A DNA stretch of 64,000 nt, taken from the NCBI GenBank assembly GCA_020137815.1, contig CM035351.1:62001-126000 (forward strand), in the 5' to 3' direction. How positions within the stretch are numbered: the stretch's first letter is position 1; every line of letters begins with the position of its first letter. The position numbers and the translations under genes are program-made. The stretch comes from Hormiphora californensis (lineage: Eukaryota > Ctenophora > Tentaculata > Cydippida > Pleurobrachiidae). Below are positions 20,193 through 36,850 of this stretch, piece after piece. Below the pieces are notes generated by a model that had not been told where the DNA came from, did not search any database, and was given only the letters and a program-made list of their open reading frames with translations.

Positions 20193-23040
20193 TCAATGAA
20201 CAGTAGTACCGACAGTTTTGAATCCTTCACCGTGCCTACTCTTGAAGCTCCTCTTGTAGAGACTGTAGCCCAGGAGACAGGGAACAAAAGCAGCATTGGC
20301 AAAGGTAGCGAACACGTAGTGACTGGAAACGTTGTATGCGAAATTACTCTCAGAGTAATAGAAGTAAATGTTGAATTTCCATCTTTCACGGGGACTCTCT
20401 GAATCATCGCTCCTAGGGGGAACAAGATCAGGGAATTAGTGGGGGGTTGACTGTATCCACTCTCCTGTAGTGGGAGACACTAGCGTGGTACGCGCAAAAA
20501 AATGCGTGCCACACCAATTTCGTTTTTCAAAAAACACGCAAGAAAAAGTTTTTCAACATCGACTTTTCACGTTTTGGCTCATAACTCCTTTTCCTGATAA
20601 GATAAAGACTTCGATGGGGCTTGAAATTCCCTTTCCAACGGTATGCAAACGATTTCTGTAGCTCATCAGGAACCGGAGATGATCAATTATGATAATACCG
20701 AAGGAAACTTACGCGGTTATTATCATAAGTGATCATATCTCCGGTTCCTGATGAGCTACCCCCAGAGGTGTTTTACTAACCAGTCAGGTATAAGGTTGAG
20801 TAGTGCGAACACAGCAGAGATCCACACCAACAACCAGAAGGAGTAGGTGATGATAAAGAATATCGTCAGGACCAGCATTGTGAAACTTGCCTTGTTCTCT
20901 GCCCTAGTTATCCTACCCCAACAACCTATATATAGGGACATGGGGTGTTACCCATGAAGGGGACATGGTCGGCGCCGACCCGATCAAAATGGGGTCTGGC
21001 GGTGCCAGCTCCAGACAGTTTGGGGGATATCTTACCACGTATTTTAGAAGACAGTGTAGAGGACATTCTCTTGATATGTCTCTCAAACAATGATCCTCTT
21101 CTATGTCTCTCACTCAGCTGGGATATTGATACCATCCTCTTCATCTTAGACAACTGAAACACGTGGCTGGGTTTTAATTGGTTACTTAGACAACTGAAAC
21201 ACGTGGCTGGGTTTCAAGTGTTGAAGAAACACGTGGGTTTTAGGGGGTTCAATGGTTGAAGAAACAAACAACAACACTTAACTAGATTGCCTAATTACCA
21301 TCAGTACGACTCAGTGCTCACATAACAATATCACAGCATTACCTCACAGAGGACCACAACAGAAAGGATGATGTTGAGTATGATGGGCACCACCAGATAC
21401 ACTATAACCCCGAAGAAATAAAACACCAGACTCTCAATAGGGTCCAGTATGTTGGTCATCGTGAAACTACACAGGTAGGATGTGGGGTAGAGTTTTAGAT
21501 AGGGCCGGTAGCAATTCTTATCTCCAAACTGAGGGGGGATAGACTCTATTTAATATAGTAGTAGTAGTTTGTAGTAGGGGAATAGAGTACTGTCAGCACG
21601 ATACCAGTCTCAGAACTGTCAGAAGAGTTGTTACTCAATAACAGAAGAGTGGAACTGACTACAGCTAAGAAGAGTTGTTACTCAACAATCGAATAGTGGG
21701 AAGGGTCACACTGACTACTCTCGTCTCCTGAGAAGTACTGACAATGTCTACCTACCACAAATGGTAGAAGTGTCAGCAGGGTAATGATTGAAGTGTGTGT
21801 TAGTATCCAAATCCAATAATGACGTTTCTTTACTCGGTGGATCCGGTAGGGTTTGCAGATGAAAATATACCTGGGAGGAACATTGGTCTGGATGCCGTTA
21901 GAGATGGGGTAGACACGATCATATGCTATAGGGAAAACAGACAAGAAGGAATCTCTACATGGGTGTATTTCCTTGCTTCCTAACCCGGAGAGAGGGGGAG
22001 AGAGAGGGTCGAAAATCAACTGAAGACAAGCTGTATATCCTTGAGAGAGGGAGCACATACCTATCAACCTATCCTAACTGTATTATATCCTGGCACAAAC
22101 CTATCGACAGTTAGAAGTAGCATGAGCCAAACAATGAGACGAGAAGTGATGTTGAATACAGCACCAGTAAAGTTACACATCACCAACTCAAACAGATGCA
22201 AACTGAAAAAGGGAGGGCGGCTAGTATAGAGACTCAGATATGATACCCCCCAAGATCTACCATCTCCTTAAAACAAGAAACACTTGTTGAGTAAGGGGTG
22301 AGACAACAAAGAAACACAGCAGTTGGGGATTGGGGTACTATTTTCCCCCTTATATTTTCTATTTGGTATTTTGGTACCTACTTGCAGGTGGTGTTTCTAG
22401 TTGAAATTGAAGGAGCCTCAGTAGTTGGTATCAACATGGCAGAGGTTGTGACAGTTTCAAAGGGGATCTCAGTTATAAACGGAGTTGTTTCTGTCACAGT
22501 CTCGCCCAGTATAACCTCAGAGCGGTGGGGTTCACTAATCCTCAGTGTGTACAGTTGATGTAACATATAGGGCATACACAGTAGCCCCGTACACAGCCCA
22601 GATATTGTTAGGGAGAGGTAGATTGGAGTCTGAAACATGCAGGGGGTTAGGTAACAATGTCAGGACAATATGGGCAATCAAAATTTCAGAATCGTAAAGA
22701 TTTTGCCGAGACTGTTTGACGAATCACAAATTCAATCGAGAAAAGCCAATCAGAAACTCAGAATCTAGATAACTGGTACAGAGGAACTGCTAGTGTGTTA
22801 CCCCACACAATCATAACAACAATCAACTAGTACCTGGATAGCTCTGGAGGTAGTGATGATGTTGAGGAGTCGATAGGAGACGTATCCATTACCTAGCACT
22901 GCCACTAAACACAGCCAACACCCGAATATGAAGAATGCCCACTCAGTGGAGAGAGAGGACCGAGAGAGCTGTATAAAGTTGATCTGGTGGGTATCCGATA
23001 CAGTATCCGATACAGTATCCGATACAGTATCGTTAGACAT
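20193..23040 (-). CDS. Orphan rhodopsin-like (class A) GPCR
   Basis: Eight exons join in phase into 481 codons: 23040-22834, 22629-22382, 22202-22101, 21870-21756, 21528-21343, 21153-20952, 20925-20760 and 20412-20193. TM1 has the GN motif (VLGNGYVSY). TM2 (LSLTISGLCTGLLCMPYML) has Gly at the usual Asp 2.50. TM3 begins VMCNF and ends VDRY, with the DRY codons split by an intron. TM4 is WIWILTHTSIITLLTLLPF, TM5 FFGVIVYLVVPIILNIIL and TM6 FTMLVLTIFFIITYSFWLLV, which lacks CWxP. TM7 has NAAFVPCLLGY in place of NPxxY. The TM2-TM3 loop is unusually long (~50 residues) and Ser/Thr-rich. The N-terminus has VSDT repeats from a 12-bp unit. Ligand unknown. An acceptor-like cag lies one base before the ATG. 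Confidence 0.85.
20658..20759. repeat. Foldback hairpin whose end forms a splice donor
   Basis: Inverted repeat with arms GTAGCTCATCAGGAACCGGA and its complement around an aaggaaacttacg loop. Its right terminus at 20759 is exactly the first base of the GPCR intron (minus strand GTAGCT), so the element supplies the 5' splice site of the TM6 exon. Upstream, 20585-20650 has a related tttcctgataagataaagac motif. Confidence 0.75.
21142..21216 (-). repeat. Duplicated acceptor junction of a GPCR exon
   Basis: The intron end and first bases of exon 21153-20952 (minus strand ...cacgtgtttcag|TTGTCTAAG) are repeated once about 40 bp upstream in the intron (21184-21214). A further weaker acgtggg copy follows. 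Confidence 0.75.
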
Positions 23041-23056
23041 TCTGCAGTAGACCCTG
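23041..23056 (-). promoter_or_regulatory. 3' splice acceptor abutting the GPCR start codon
   Basis: On the minus strand, gggtctactgcag is followed by A and the ATG at 23040. Same spacing as at ABT1. Either a 5'-UTR intron end or a trans-splice acceptor. Confidence 0.45.
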
Positions 23057-23514
23057 TCTCTCTATCTAGAAGACCTTGTCAGTCTCTCTATCTGGTATTA
23101 ATCTCCCCAGAGGATGGCTACTATATGGATGTGTTAGTTAGTGGCAGGGTTATTAGTACAAGTACTACTACTAGTGCAATTAGTAGTAGTGGCATATCTA
23201 GTACAATTAGAACAAGATCATGGGTATAGCTTCATCACACAGTCATGACTGTGCATTATAAGTACTGCCACGCTGCAGACGTACAAGCCTCGCACAGGGA
23301 GTTACTTTACTATGCTGATTATATCTAACTAAGTAGCAGGAATAATTTATTAGACAGAGGCATTCAACTAAATTTAGTAAATACGTCAAATCAAATGCCA
23401 TGATTAGTTGGACAGATTGAGAGTACAACGAAATTCGGCAAAATCGCGAAAAGATAATTGCTCCAACTAATATTTCATATTCGTGACATGCCAATCAATA
23501 ACAAAACGAGACTT

Positions 23515-27382
<3,868 letters not shown>

Positions 27383-28099
27383 GTTAGCCGTTGGGGAGAG
27401 AGAAGGATAGAGAGAGTTGTCAGTTATAGCACAACGACTTGTGGTATTGGGCGGACCTTTCGCATTGTCCAGTGAATTGTGACATCTCCTGCTCTCCCCC
27501 CCCCCCCCCCCCCTCTAGCTCTCTCTTTCTCTCTCACCCCATCGGTACATATATATGCAAAACACATGTGCTGCTATTACACCATCAAACACCAATACAA
27601 TCTTCATTTGCCGAATCTCCCAAAAAAGTAAGTATCACTATTCATGTTATATTCTGCCCTCTAACATGTGTCATGGTTCTCCCTCATTTCGCCCCAACTA
27701 CAACATGTTGAAATTAGGGGAATATAGTGGCAGAACGATAAAGTAATGTCTGATAATTATTATTATACGGTGGTCGGTGGAACAATAGGAATTAGCCCCC
27801 CCCCCCTATATTGCTAGGAACAGGCTGTGGTCAGAGCATTGGCCTGACAGCGAACAGGAGTTATAGGTTACTAAGGTTACTAAATAGGCAGCCTATAAAC
27901 CGTCTCCAATGATCAAATAACCTAACATGATGTGTTCAATAACATTTCAATAACAACTATAACCGTGACTAAAGAGTGATATTATACTGACTATACTGAC
28001 AAAGCAATAGAGGAAGTGAAGCATGGAGGGAGGACAATGTGTGTTTTGTATAATGGGGGGGGGGTAAATAAATATCTTTTACTAGTAGTCTCTAGGGGT

Positions 28100-31000
28100 A
28101 TTTGTAACAATGGAGGGAATATAAAAAAAATAATGGTTTCCATAAAAGGGGGCCGGGGTGTGGGGTTAAAATGAAATACTATTCTTACTAGTTTTTTGAT
28201 TTTTGGGGTGTCGGAAGTTACAAAGCTGGTCCGTTTAGGGGAAGCTGGGGGGATTTGGCCCCCGGGGAAAATGCCCATTTTGGGGGAAATGGGCCCAGTT
28301 ATTATGTGGGGCACTACTTTTTCTCCCGGGGACCTGCTCTTCTGTTTCCGGTTTTTTTTCAAAACTGCTGTAAATTTTGTTTGAGTTGGGCCCATTTTAA
28401 TTTTGGGAAAAAAAAATCCATTAGGTTTTTTATCCTTTTAAATCTTTTAAAAAAATTTTTTTTTTTAAAAAAACTCATTTAATTTGATTAAATTGTCAAT
28501 TTTTTTGAATCGGGCATTGGCCCACCTCCGGGCAAAATGGTCCCCGGGCTGGGGCAAAGTGGCCCCCTCTTTGGAAATGTGGGGGCCTCAATACCCCGTG
28601 ACATTGAAAAAGGGGCCCATGTAGTCCAGACGGTCAAATTGGGGAAAATGGCCCATTTTCCGGTGCAGAACATGGCCCCTTTCCCCCTATTTGATCGTTT
28701 CGCTAAAAACACCAGGCACGTAAAAAAAACGAGCAATGCTTTGGCTTGGGGCCCATTTGCCCGTGAAAATTTTCCAAAAAAAACGCCTCACCAATTTATT
28801 TAAATTGATTAATTAACCCATTAAATAAAATTTCAGTTTTTAAAAAATTAGCTCGGCAAAAAGAAAACGTCCATTGTACCCTTTATTTTTTTCTTCCTCT
28901 GTATATATTGCGTTTTTGAAACCCCAAAAATTAAAAAAGGGCCCCTTTTACCCCAGCTTACCCCATTTTTATTACTGCTACTGTTTTTTTCAGGGGTTTT
29001 TTCCTCAAAACTCATGTTTACGAAGGGTCCCCCTTTCCCTCGGAGTCTAGGAAAAATCATTTTCCCAGCATTTTTGGGTTCTCTCCGGGGCCATCATTTC
29101 CCCCCCCGCCACAAGAGGCAAAGTAGCCCCTTACGTGAAGTCTCCTGAAAATGAAAAACCCGGGAAAAAAGACGAAACAAGGAAAAGCGAAAAAATGATG
29201 GAAACATGTCAAGAAAAAAAGGGTGATGAAAAACCCTCCTGCCCAAATTAAAACCCAAAAAAGGGGAACATTTTCCGCTCCTTGACAAATTTTCAATTTT
29301 TTTTTCCCAACAAAGGTTTTAAAATTTTGGAAAAAATGGGAAAGGGGCAAAATTTTTTACCACCCCCTGATGTAGAAAAAACAAAAAGTGGGGAACAATG
29401 AACAAAGAGGGGGCAGCAAAAAAACTAATGTAAGTCCCTTCCCTGTTAAAATATGCAAAACTGGAGGCCCATTGGAAGTGCAAAAAAATCAAAATGCCAT
29501 CTGTACATGGGGAGAAGTAGGAAAAATCCCCCCCCCCCCACTGAAAAAATGTCCCCCCCACAAACCATCAGGGGTCTATAAGGGCCACGGCCCCCCTTTT
29601 TTTCCTCGGGAACCCCTAACAGCTCGATGGGAGCCCTCTCCCACGCCCCCCAAAAAAAAGGACGGAAGGCGAATTTTCAGAACCCTCTTGTTGTGCCCAA
29701 AGGCGCTCCAAAAATTACACACAGCTTCCGAATTTTTGCTGCAAAATGCTGGGAAAAAACCCACCTTCCTTGCCAACGCCAAAAAGAAAAAGCAATTGCT
29801 GAAGGGTGGGTTTTCTGGAAAAATTTTCCCCTTTTATTTATCACTGAGACCATTTAACTAAACTTTTTTTTGATGTAGAATTTTGAAATGGAAAAATTTT
29901 TGGGTTTTTTAGAGCTGACCGGTTTCGAAAAAACATGGGGGTGTGGGTATATACGTGGAAACACCCAGCTGACTCCCCAAAAAGTGTTTTCCCTCATCTT
30001 TGTGAACTCCTGGGGCTGATTGTTCACAAATGTTCATGATCGGGATTTCCGCCCACCACTTCCTTTTCTCACCAAAAGATGCTGTCCCCCGGAACCTTCG
30101 GAACTGTCTCACGCTTAAAAAAGTTTATGGGAGAATAAACCCCAAAAAACGGATCATATCCGGTGACCTTTAAACTCCTTTGTGAAAGGGGAAATCCCAG
30201 AAGTAACACCCGGCCTCAATGTACTTGTGTCTAAGAGTGCCCGGGAAATCACATTAGTTAATGAATTCTCTGTTCTTTTCACCAGTTGTGAAAGAGCCCA
30301 CCGAAAAAGGAAAATAACTCGATGTAATCCTAACCCAACAAAGAGAATATGATTCACGCATGAAGTAAAAGCCACTACCCTCTCAGTCATACCCCTTTTG
30401 TCCCCTTCTGTTGCCAGAAAAATTCCCGCTCAATGGAAGAAGAAAGGGGCCCTTGCAAAGGGCGGGCTTCACCCCAAAACCCTTTTTCACTCCGGTAGAA
30501 CAAGCTCGGGGGCAATATCCGGGCGGGAGCTCCGAGTCTGATGGTCTAAGTACTTTCAGCCCCCGACAAGATCTTGCTGGGCATGTTTTCGACATTTTCG
30601 CAAATGTTGTGCAAAAAACCCCCCAAAAACACAAGACAAAATCCCGAGGTAAAAACATACCCAGGGAAAGACGTATCCTCCTACGGAAAAGAAAAAAGTG
30701 CTACCAAAGGATAAAAAGGGGCCCCCAAAAAGAAACCAAANNNNNNNNNNNNNNNNNNNNNNNNNNNNNNNNNNNNNNNNNNNNNNNNNNNNNNNNNNNN
30801 NNNNNNNNNNNNNNNNNNNNNNNNNNNNNNNNNNNNNNNNGTGTCTCTCCACTACGAATGCCCCCCATTCCGGGTCGGATTCAGGCAAATTTACGTCGGT
30901 ATGGCAATTATTGGGATGACCACTGTTAAAAACGATAAAAAACCGAAGTTTTTAGAGGGGGAAGAAAACAGCCCCGTTTTTATGAAATTTGGGTCAGAAA

Positions 31001-32428
31001 GTGTTTGGTGAAAAAAAAATTTAGTCCCAAACTCCTAAATTTACGATTTTTGGGTTTTTTTTGGGTTTTGGGGGGTTTTTGGGGGTTTTTTCAGAACGTC
31101 CTAGAAAAAAATGAAAAAACCCACTTTCTTAGCGTGAAATTCTGTATCGTTTTAGTGGCAAAAACCTTCTATACAAAGTTTACCCAAAACGGCTCTGTTT
31201 GGGGGGGGGTACTGTTTGGGCTAACGGACGAACCTCTTGTAAAAAAACCCATGTTTAGGATAAATCGACGTATAGGGGGTGAAATCTTTTTAGTAAACCT
31301 TTTTGATCTGCATTCTGTGTAACAAAATAAACCAAAAAAACCCTTACCACATAATCTACCCTTGGGTTTTTTGGGAAACCTTTTAAACCTTCGACACGCT
31401 AAAAAGGGTTTACAGCCCATGATCGATGCAAATTTCACCCGAAAAATATTCTATTTATTTTGTTCTAGGACTTTTCCTAAAACCCCCATAAAACCAAAAA
31501 AAACCCAAAAAACCTAAAAAACCTAAATTTAGGTTTTGAGCACCCCCAAAACATTTTGACTTCTAATTAGACATCAAAGCCATTCTGACTGATTTTTTCA
31601 TCAAAAATCCTATTTTCACTTTAAAACCTTCTTTATTAAAACAACTCAAAATTTCCGGGGTTCGCTTAGGGGTAAGGGCCACCCTAAAATGAGGCTTATC
31701 ACCCCCAACACTAGGGGTATTGGTTGGAATCGATAGAGGGACTTAGAAAAAATATTAAGGGGGTTGAAAACACCTTTTTATTTAATAATAGTGTAAATTC
31801 GTTTTAATTAATGTCCTTTAAAGTTTTTTAAATTTTTTTAAAATGCCCTTTAAAGCCCGGGGACTTTAAAGTCACATTTATTTAGGACGATTTAATTCAC
31901 GCGGGCCCCCCCCCCCACCCCCCACTCCCCCCATGGGGCCTAAGGTCCCACCGGGTTAATCCCCCCACCCGCCCTTTTTTGGATCTGGGGGCCCGGGGGC
32001 CTGCGGATAAGGAGGTAAACAATTTACTGGGGTAATTGAACAATGTACTAGGGGTTAAAGTAAGGGAAAACATTTAAAAGGGGAGTTAAAGCTCATGGTG
32101 GCGGAGCATAAGACCCCTAACTATCTGGGAAAAAACCCCCCGGGGTGAAAACAAAAGGGGAAAAGGAAAAAATGGAATCAGGGGAAAAGGGGGAAAAGGG
32201 AAAAAAAAAAAATTTTAAAAAAGGGGGGAAAAAAAATTCATTGGAATTTTTTTCTCCTCTCTCTCTCCCTCTTCCCCTCCTCCTCCCCCTCCCCCTCCCC
32301 TCCCCCCTCTCTCCCCCCCTCCCCTCCCCGCCTTCCTCCCCTTTTTTCCCCCCCGACGGGGACCCTCCCTTTTCCGGTTCCCCCCCATTTTTCCCCTTTT
32401 GGGGGGCCCCCCCGGGGGGGGGAAAAAA

Positions 32429-32461
<33 letters not shown>

Positions 32462-35400
32462 GGGGGGGGGCCCCCCCGGGGGGGGGGCTTTCCCCCTTCC
32501 CCTCTCCCCGGGTTTTTTTCCGGGGGGGCCCCTTTTAAATGTGGGTTTTGGGGTTTTTTGGGGGAAAAAACAAAAAGGGGGGGGGTTGACCCGGTTTCCC
32601 CCCCCAAAAATTTTTCTCCCCGGGGGCCCCCTCCTTTTCCCGGAGGGGGGGGGGAAAAAAAGGGAAAAAAGGGCCTTGGGCCCCCCTTTTTTCTTTTCCT
32701 TTTTCCCCTTTTTTTCCCCCTTTTTTTTCTCTCCCTTTTTTGGGGCCCCCCCCTTCCCCCCCCGGGGGGTCTAATTTTAAAAAGGGGGGGAAAAAAATTA
32801 CCTGGGAAGGGGGGATAATGAAAGGGAAAAAAGAAAAAGGGGGGAGTTTTAAAAAAAAAGATAAGGTCCCTCCCCTGGGCCTTCCCCTCTCCCTTTTTCA
32901 ACCCTTTTCCCACCCGGGGGGAAAAAAAGGGGTTTAAAAAAAGGGAGAGGGTTTGGCCCCCCGGGGGGGGTTTTTTGGGGGGGGGGGGGTCCGGGGGGGG
33001 GCCCCCCCCCTTTTTTGGGGAAAATTTTTAAGGGAAGGATTATCCCATTTTTTTTTTTAAAAAGGGAAAAATTCCCTAAAAAACAGTGGGTTGCTTTTAA
33101 AAAATTCCCCAAAATAATACACCAAACAGTGCTGGAATGGATGGGGGTGATTCGTGCCGGGATGAAGTAGAAAAAATAGCTACCCGGGTGACTGGGGTGT
33201 TTAAATACCTGAGGCCATAAATGCCTTTGGGGAGTATGTTTGTAAGGAACCTATCAAGGGATATAACTCTAACAAGTTTTATAGTTTTGTTGTTTGGGGG
33301 AAATCTTCTACCTTTCCCCCTTTTTCAACAAAAATTTCTACCCTAATATGATTTCACCACTTTTTGGGGGAAAAATGCTAAATATGCTACCAGGAAAATC
33401 AGTGGAAGAAATCTGGGGGGGGCAAAAAAATAGATATCTCTGTCCCTCTACTATTGGATATTGGGGTGATGGGTTGGATAGGGGAAATTTTTTATCAAAA
33501 CAAATTATTATTGTATCTTTTGGCCAGTTAGACAACAAATACAATTCCACGTACAATTACTGCGGCTATACTGTCCTTATTCAGATCTGTAAACTGTCCC
33601 TCTTAAAATTAATAAGTTAAAAAAAGTAATCAAGTAAAATCAAAAAATCAGTTAAGAAGTAATCATAACCACACAACTGAATAACCACACAACTGGCACA
33701 AGACCAGATCGAAAGATCCCCGTCAAATATCCAATTACATTAATTTAAACGGCCTACTCGTCTTTTTTTTACCGAAATAAAAAATATTCTAAAGAAGGTT
33801 CAAATGGCTCTTTGGGGCCCAAACCACCTTTCAAAGACCCCCCCCCCCCCCCCCGCCCTTTGGGGCGCCGTCACCTCTCTGCTACCGGGCTTTTGTTTTT
33901 GGGGGCCTAAACGCCGAGTTTAAGGGGGGGCTGCGTCAAACCCCGGCCCCCACAGTCTAACACACACCATTTTCCCATCAGCCTCTACTCTTATAGGACA
34001 CGGGAGAAGAGAGAGGAGAAAAGGGGACCCCGCTATAATAAGATGGTAATTAGGTGACACCGATTGACATTATTAAAATCCACAAACATTATATGCAATA
34101 AAGTATGTTGATGAAGGAGAAAATAATAACATATAGCGACAGTGGTAAAAACACACTGCTAATACATCAAACGGGTGGCACACTGAGGATTCTCTCTCTC
34201 CATTGTTCTTTCTAGTATATGTTGTTGTGTATAAAACTCATTTGCTAATGAATAGTATTCACAATACAATATGTAGGGGGAAGCTGCAAAGAAGTGTGAA
34301 CCATACATCTATAATACCAGTCATTATCAGGCTACCACACTGCAACGATTGGACTCGGACCAAATGATAGCGGGTTACTATAATTGGAATATAAGGTCCA
34401 GGGGGAGGCCTCTATTGCAGCACTGGTGGTGCGTGTCTACCTATAATAATGAGAAGGTAATATACTGGCGGTGTATATCAAAGAAAGTGTGGCCCCGTGG
34501 TGATGGAAAGAAGGGAGAGTGGATAGAAGGGAGAGAGTGAAAAGAAGAGAGGGAGAGTTATAATAGAGACGTGGTAGAGAGAGATCAGAGAGGGAACTAT
34601 AATGTTACAGAAATGAATAGAACATAGAAAGCACCACCTGATAGCTGTATTATTATTGTATAACTACATTATTATACTACAACATTATACTGGGCACTAC
34701 AGGACAGAAGACGGGCTAAAAGTGAAGGCTTGTTCAGACTGTTTTGCGTTTTAACAATGCCGTCGAACTCATGATGATGAATCATCGTAAAACTACTTGA
34801 ATTTGTGGTGTATTGCCTTCGAAAGAGATAAACAGAGTCATAGCCGGCTGATCCTAGGTAATAGAAAACTATCAAGGGTGGATAAGAACTGTAAATCATC
34901 GGGGAGAGAGAAAGGGAGAGAGAAAGAGAGAGAGAGAGAGAGCGACGAAGAAAAAAGAGAGACGAGTAAGGAGATAAGAAAGGAAAAGAGACAGGAGGCC
35001 GGATAGGAAGGCACGTGCCCCTTTGAAAAGCCCGGGGGCCCGGGCGGGCTCGAGCCGGTGTGCGCCGTCAAGGGGGGTTTTTTGGGGTTTTATGCTTCTT
35101 TGGGGAACTTGGATTCTAAGAGCGAAAGGGACCTGGGACGTGTGTCAGAGAGATATTAGTTGGGGGTATGAGGAAGTACCCCATTCGGGATGGGGCTTTT
35201 AGATTTAGATAGGTTCGAGAGATCAAAAAATGAGTCGAGGGGATGTGGTGAAGAACACTTCACAGGTGGGATAAAACGGTTTGGGGGGGGGGGAAAAAAG
35301 GAGGGGGGGGAAAAAGGCCCAACCAAAAAAAATTTAAAACCGGGGGGGAAAAGGGGGGGGGAAAAAGGGGGGTTCCCCCCCCAAAAACCCCCCCCCCCCC

Positions 35401-36728
35401 GGGGGGGGAAAAGAACCGGTTTTCCCGAAAAAAGGGGGGGGTTTTTTTTGGGGGGGGGGGGGGCCCCCCCCCCCGGGGGGGGTTTTTTTTTTTTTCCCCC
35501 CGGGCCCCGGGGGGGAAGGGGGGGGGGGGGGGAAAAAAAAAAAAGGGGGGGGGGGGGGCCGGGGGGGAAGGGGTTTTTGGGGGGGGGGGTTGGGGGGGGG
35601 GGGGTTTAATTGGGGAAAGGGGGGGGGGGGGGGGGGAGGGGGGGTTTTTGGGGGGTTAAAACGGGGGGGGGGGGGGGAAAAAAAGGGGGGGGGGGGGGGG
35701 GAAGGGGGGGGGGGGGGGGGAAAAGGGGGGAAAGGGGGGGGGGGGGAGGGGGGGGGGGGGGGGGGGAAAAAAAAGGGGGGGGAAAGGGGGTTTTTAAAAT
35801 TTTTAATTTTTGGTTTTTTTGGGGGGGGGGGGGGCCCCCCGGTTGGGGGGGGGGGGAAAAAAGGGGGGTTTAAAAATTTGGGGGGGGTTTGGGGGGGGGG
35901 GGGGGTTTTAAAAAATTGGGGTTTTTTAAAAAAAAAGGGGGGGGGGGTTTTTTAAAAAAAAGGGGAGGGGGCCCCGGGTTTTTTTTTTGGGGGGGGGAAA
36001 AAAAAAGGGGGTTTTTGGGCTTTTTTTTAAAAGGGGGAAAGGAAAAAAAAAAATTTTTTTGGGGTTTTCCTTTTCGGGGGGCCAATTTTTTTTTCCCCCC
36101 CCCCCCCAAAAAATTTGGGTCCGGGAAAAAAACCTAATTAAAAAAATTTTTAAAAGGGGAAAAAAAAAGGGGGGGTTTTTTTAAAAAGGGGGAAGGGGGG
36201 GGAAAAAGGGGGGGGGGAAATTAAAAAAAAGGGGGGGGGTTTTTTTTAAAAGGGTTTAAAAATTTGGGGGGTTTTTTTTTTTAAAAAAAAAAATTTTTAA
36301 AATTTTTTTTAAAAAAAAAATTTAAAAAAAAAAAATTTTAAAATTTTAATTTTTTTCCCAAACCCAAAAAAATTTTTTTTTAAAACCCATTTCCGGGTTT
36401 CCCAAACCCAAAAAAAATTTTGGGGGGTTCCCCCCAACCCCGGGGGGTTTTCCCCCAAATTTTTTTTAAGGGTTTGGCCCCAACCTTTTTTTCCCTTCCG
36501 GGGGGGGGTTTTGGGGTTTTTTTTAAAAAACCCCCCAAAATTTCTGTTTTTTTTTTTTGGGGGGGAAAAAAAAAAAAAAAAAATTTTTTTAAAAAAAAAA
36601 TTTTTTTAAAAACCCCCCCCAAAAAAAAAAAAAAAAAACCCAAAAAAAAAAAAAAAAAACCAAAAAAAAAAACAAAAAAAAAAAAGGGGGGGGGGGGGGG
36701 TTTGGGGGGGGGGGGGGGGGGGGCCCCC

Positions 36729-36765
<37 letters not shown>

Positions 36766-36850
36766 TTGGGGGGGGTTTTTTGGGGGGGGGGGGGGGGGGG
36801 GGAAAAAAAAAAAAAAACCCAAAAAAAAAAAAAAAAAAACCCCAAATTCA
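28100..36850. other. Homopolymer-inflated, probably mis-assembled region
   Basis: Base composition changes abruptly: runs of G, A, T and C of 4-40 bases follow each other (especially 31900-33060 and 35280-36840), unlike either flank. Intervals such as 33600-34950 look more normal. No conserved protein can be read. ORFs made of Gly/Lys/Phe/Pro runs are artefacts. A 100-N gap lies inside. GA microsatellites (27.2 and 34.9 kb) border the region. Most likely low-quality consensus rather than biology; the 3' exons of the C2-PARG-WWE gene may be lost in it. Confidence 0.8.
30741..30840. other. Assembly gap (100 N)
   Basis: Exactly 100 consecutive N, a placeholder gap of unknown true length. Confidence 1.
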
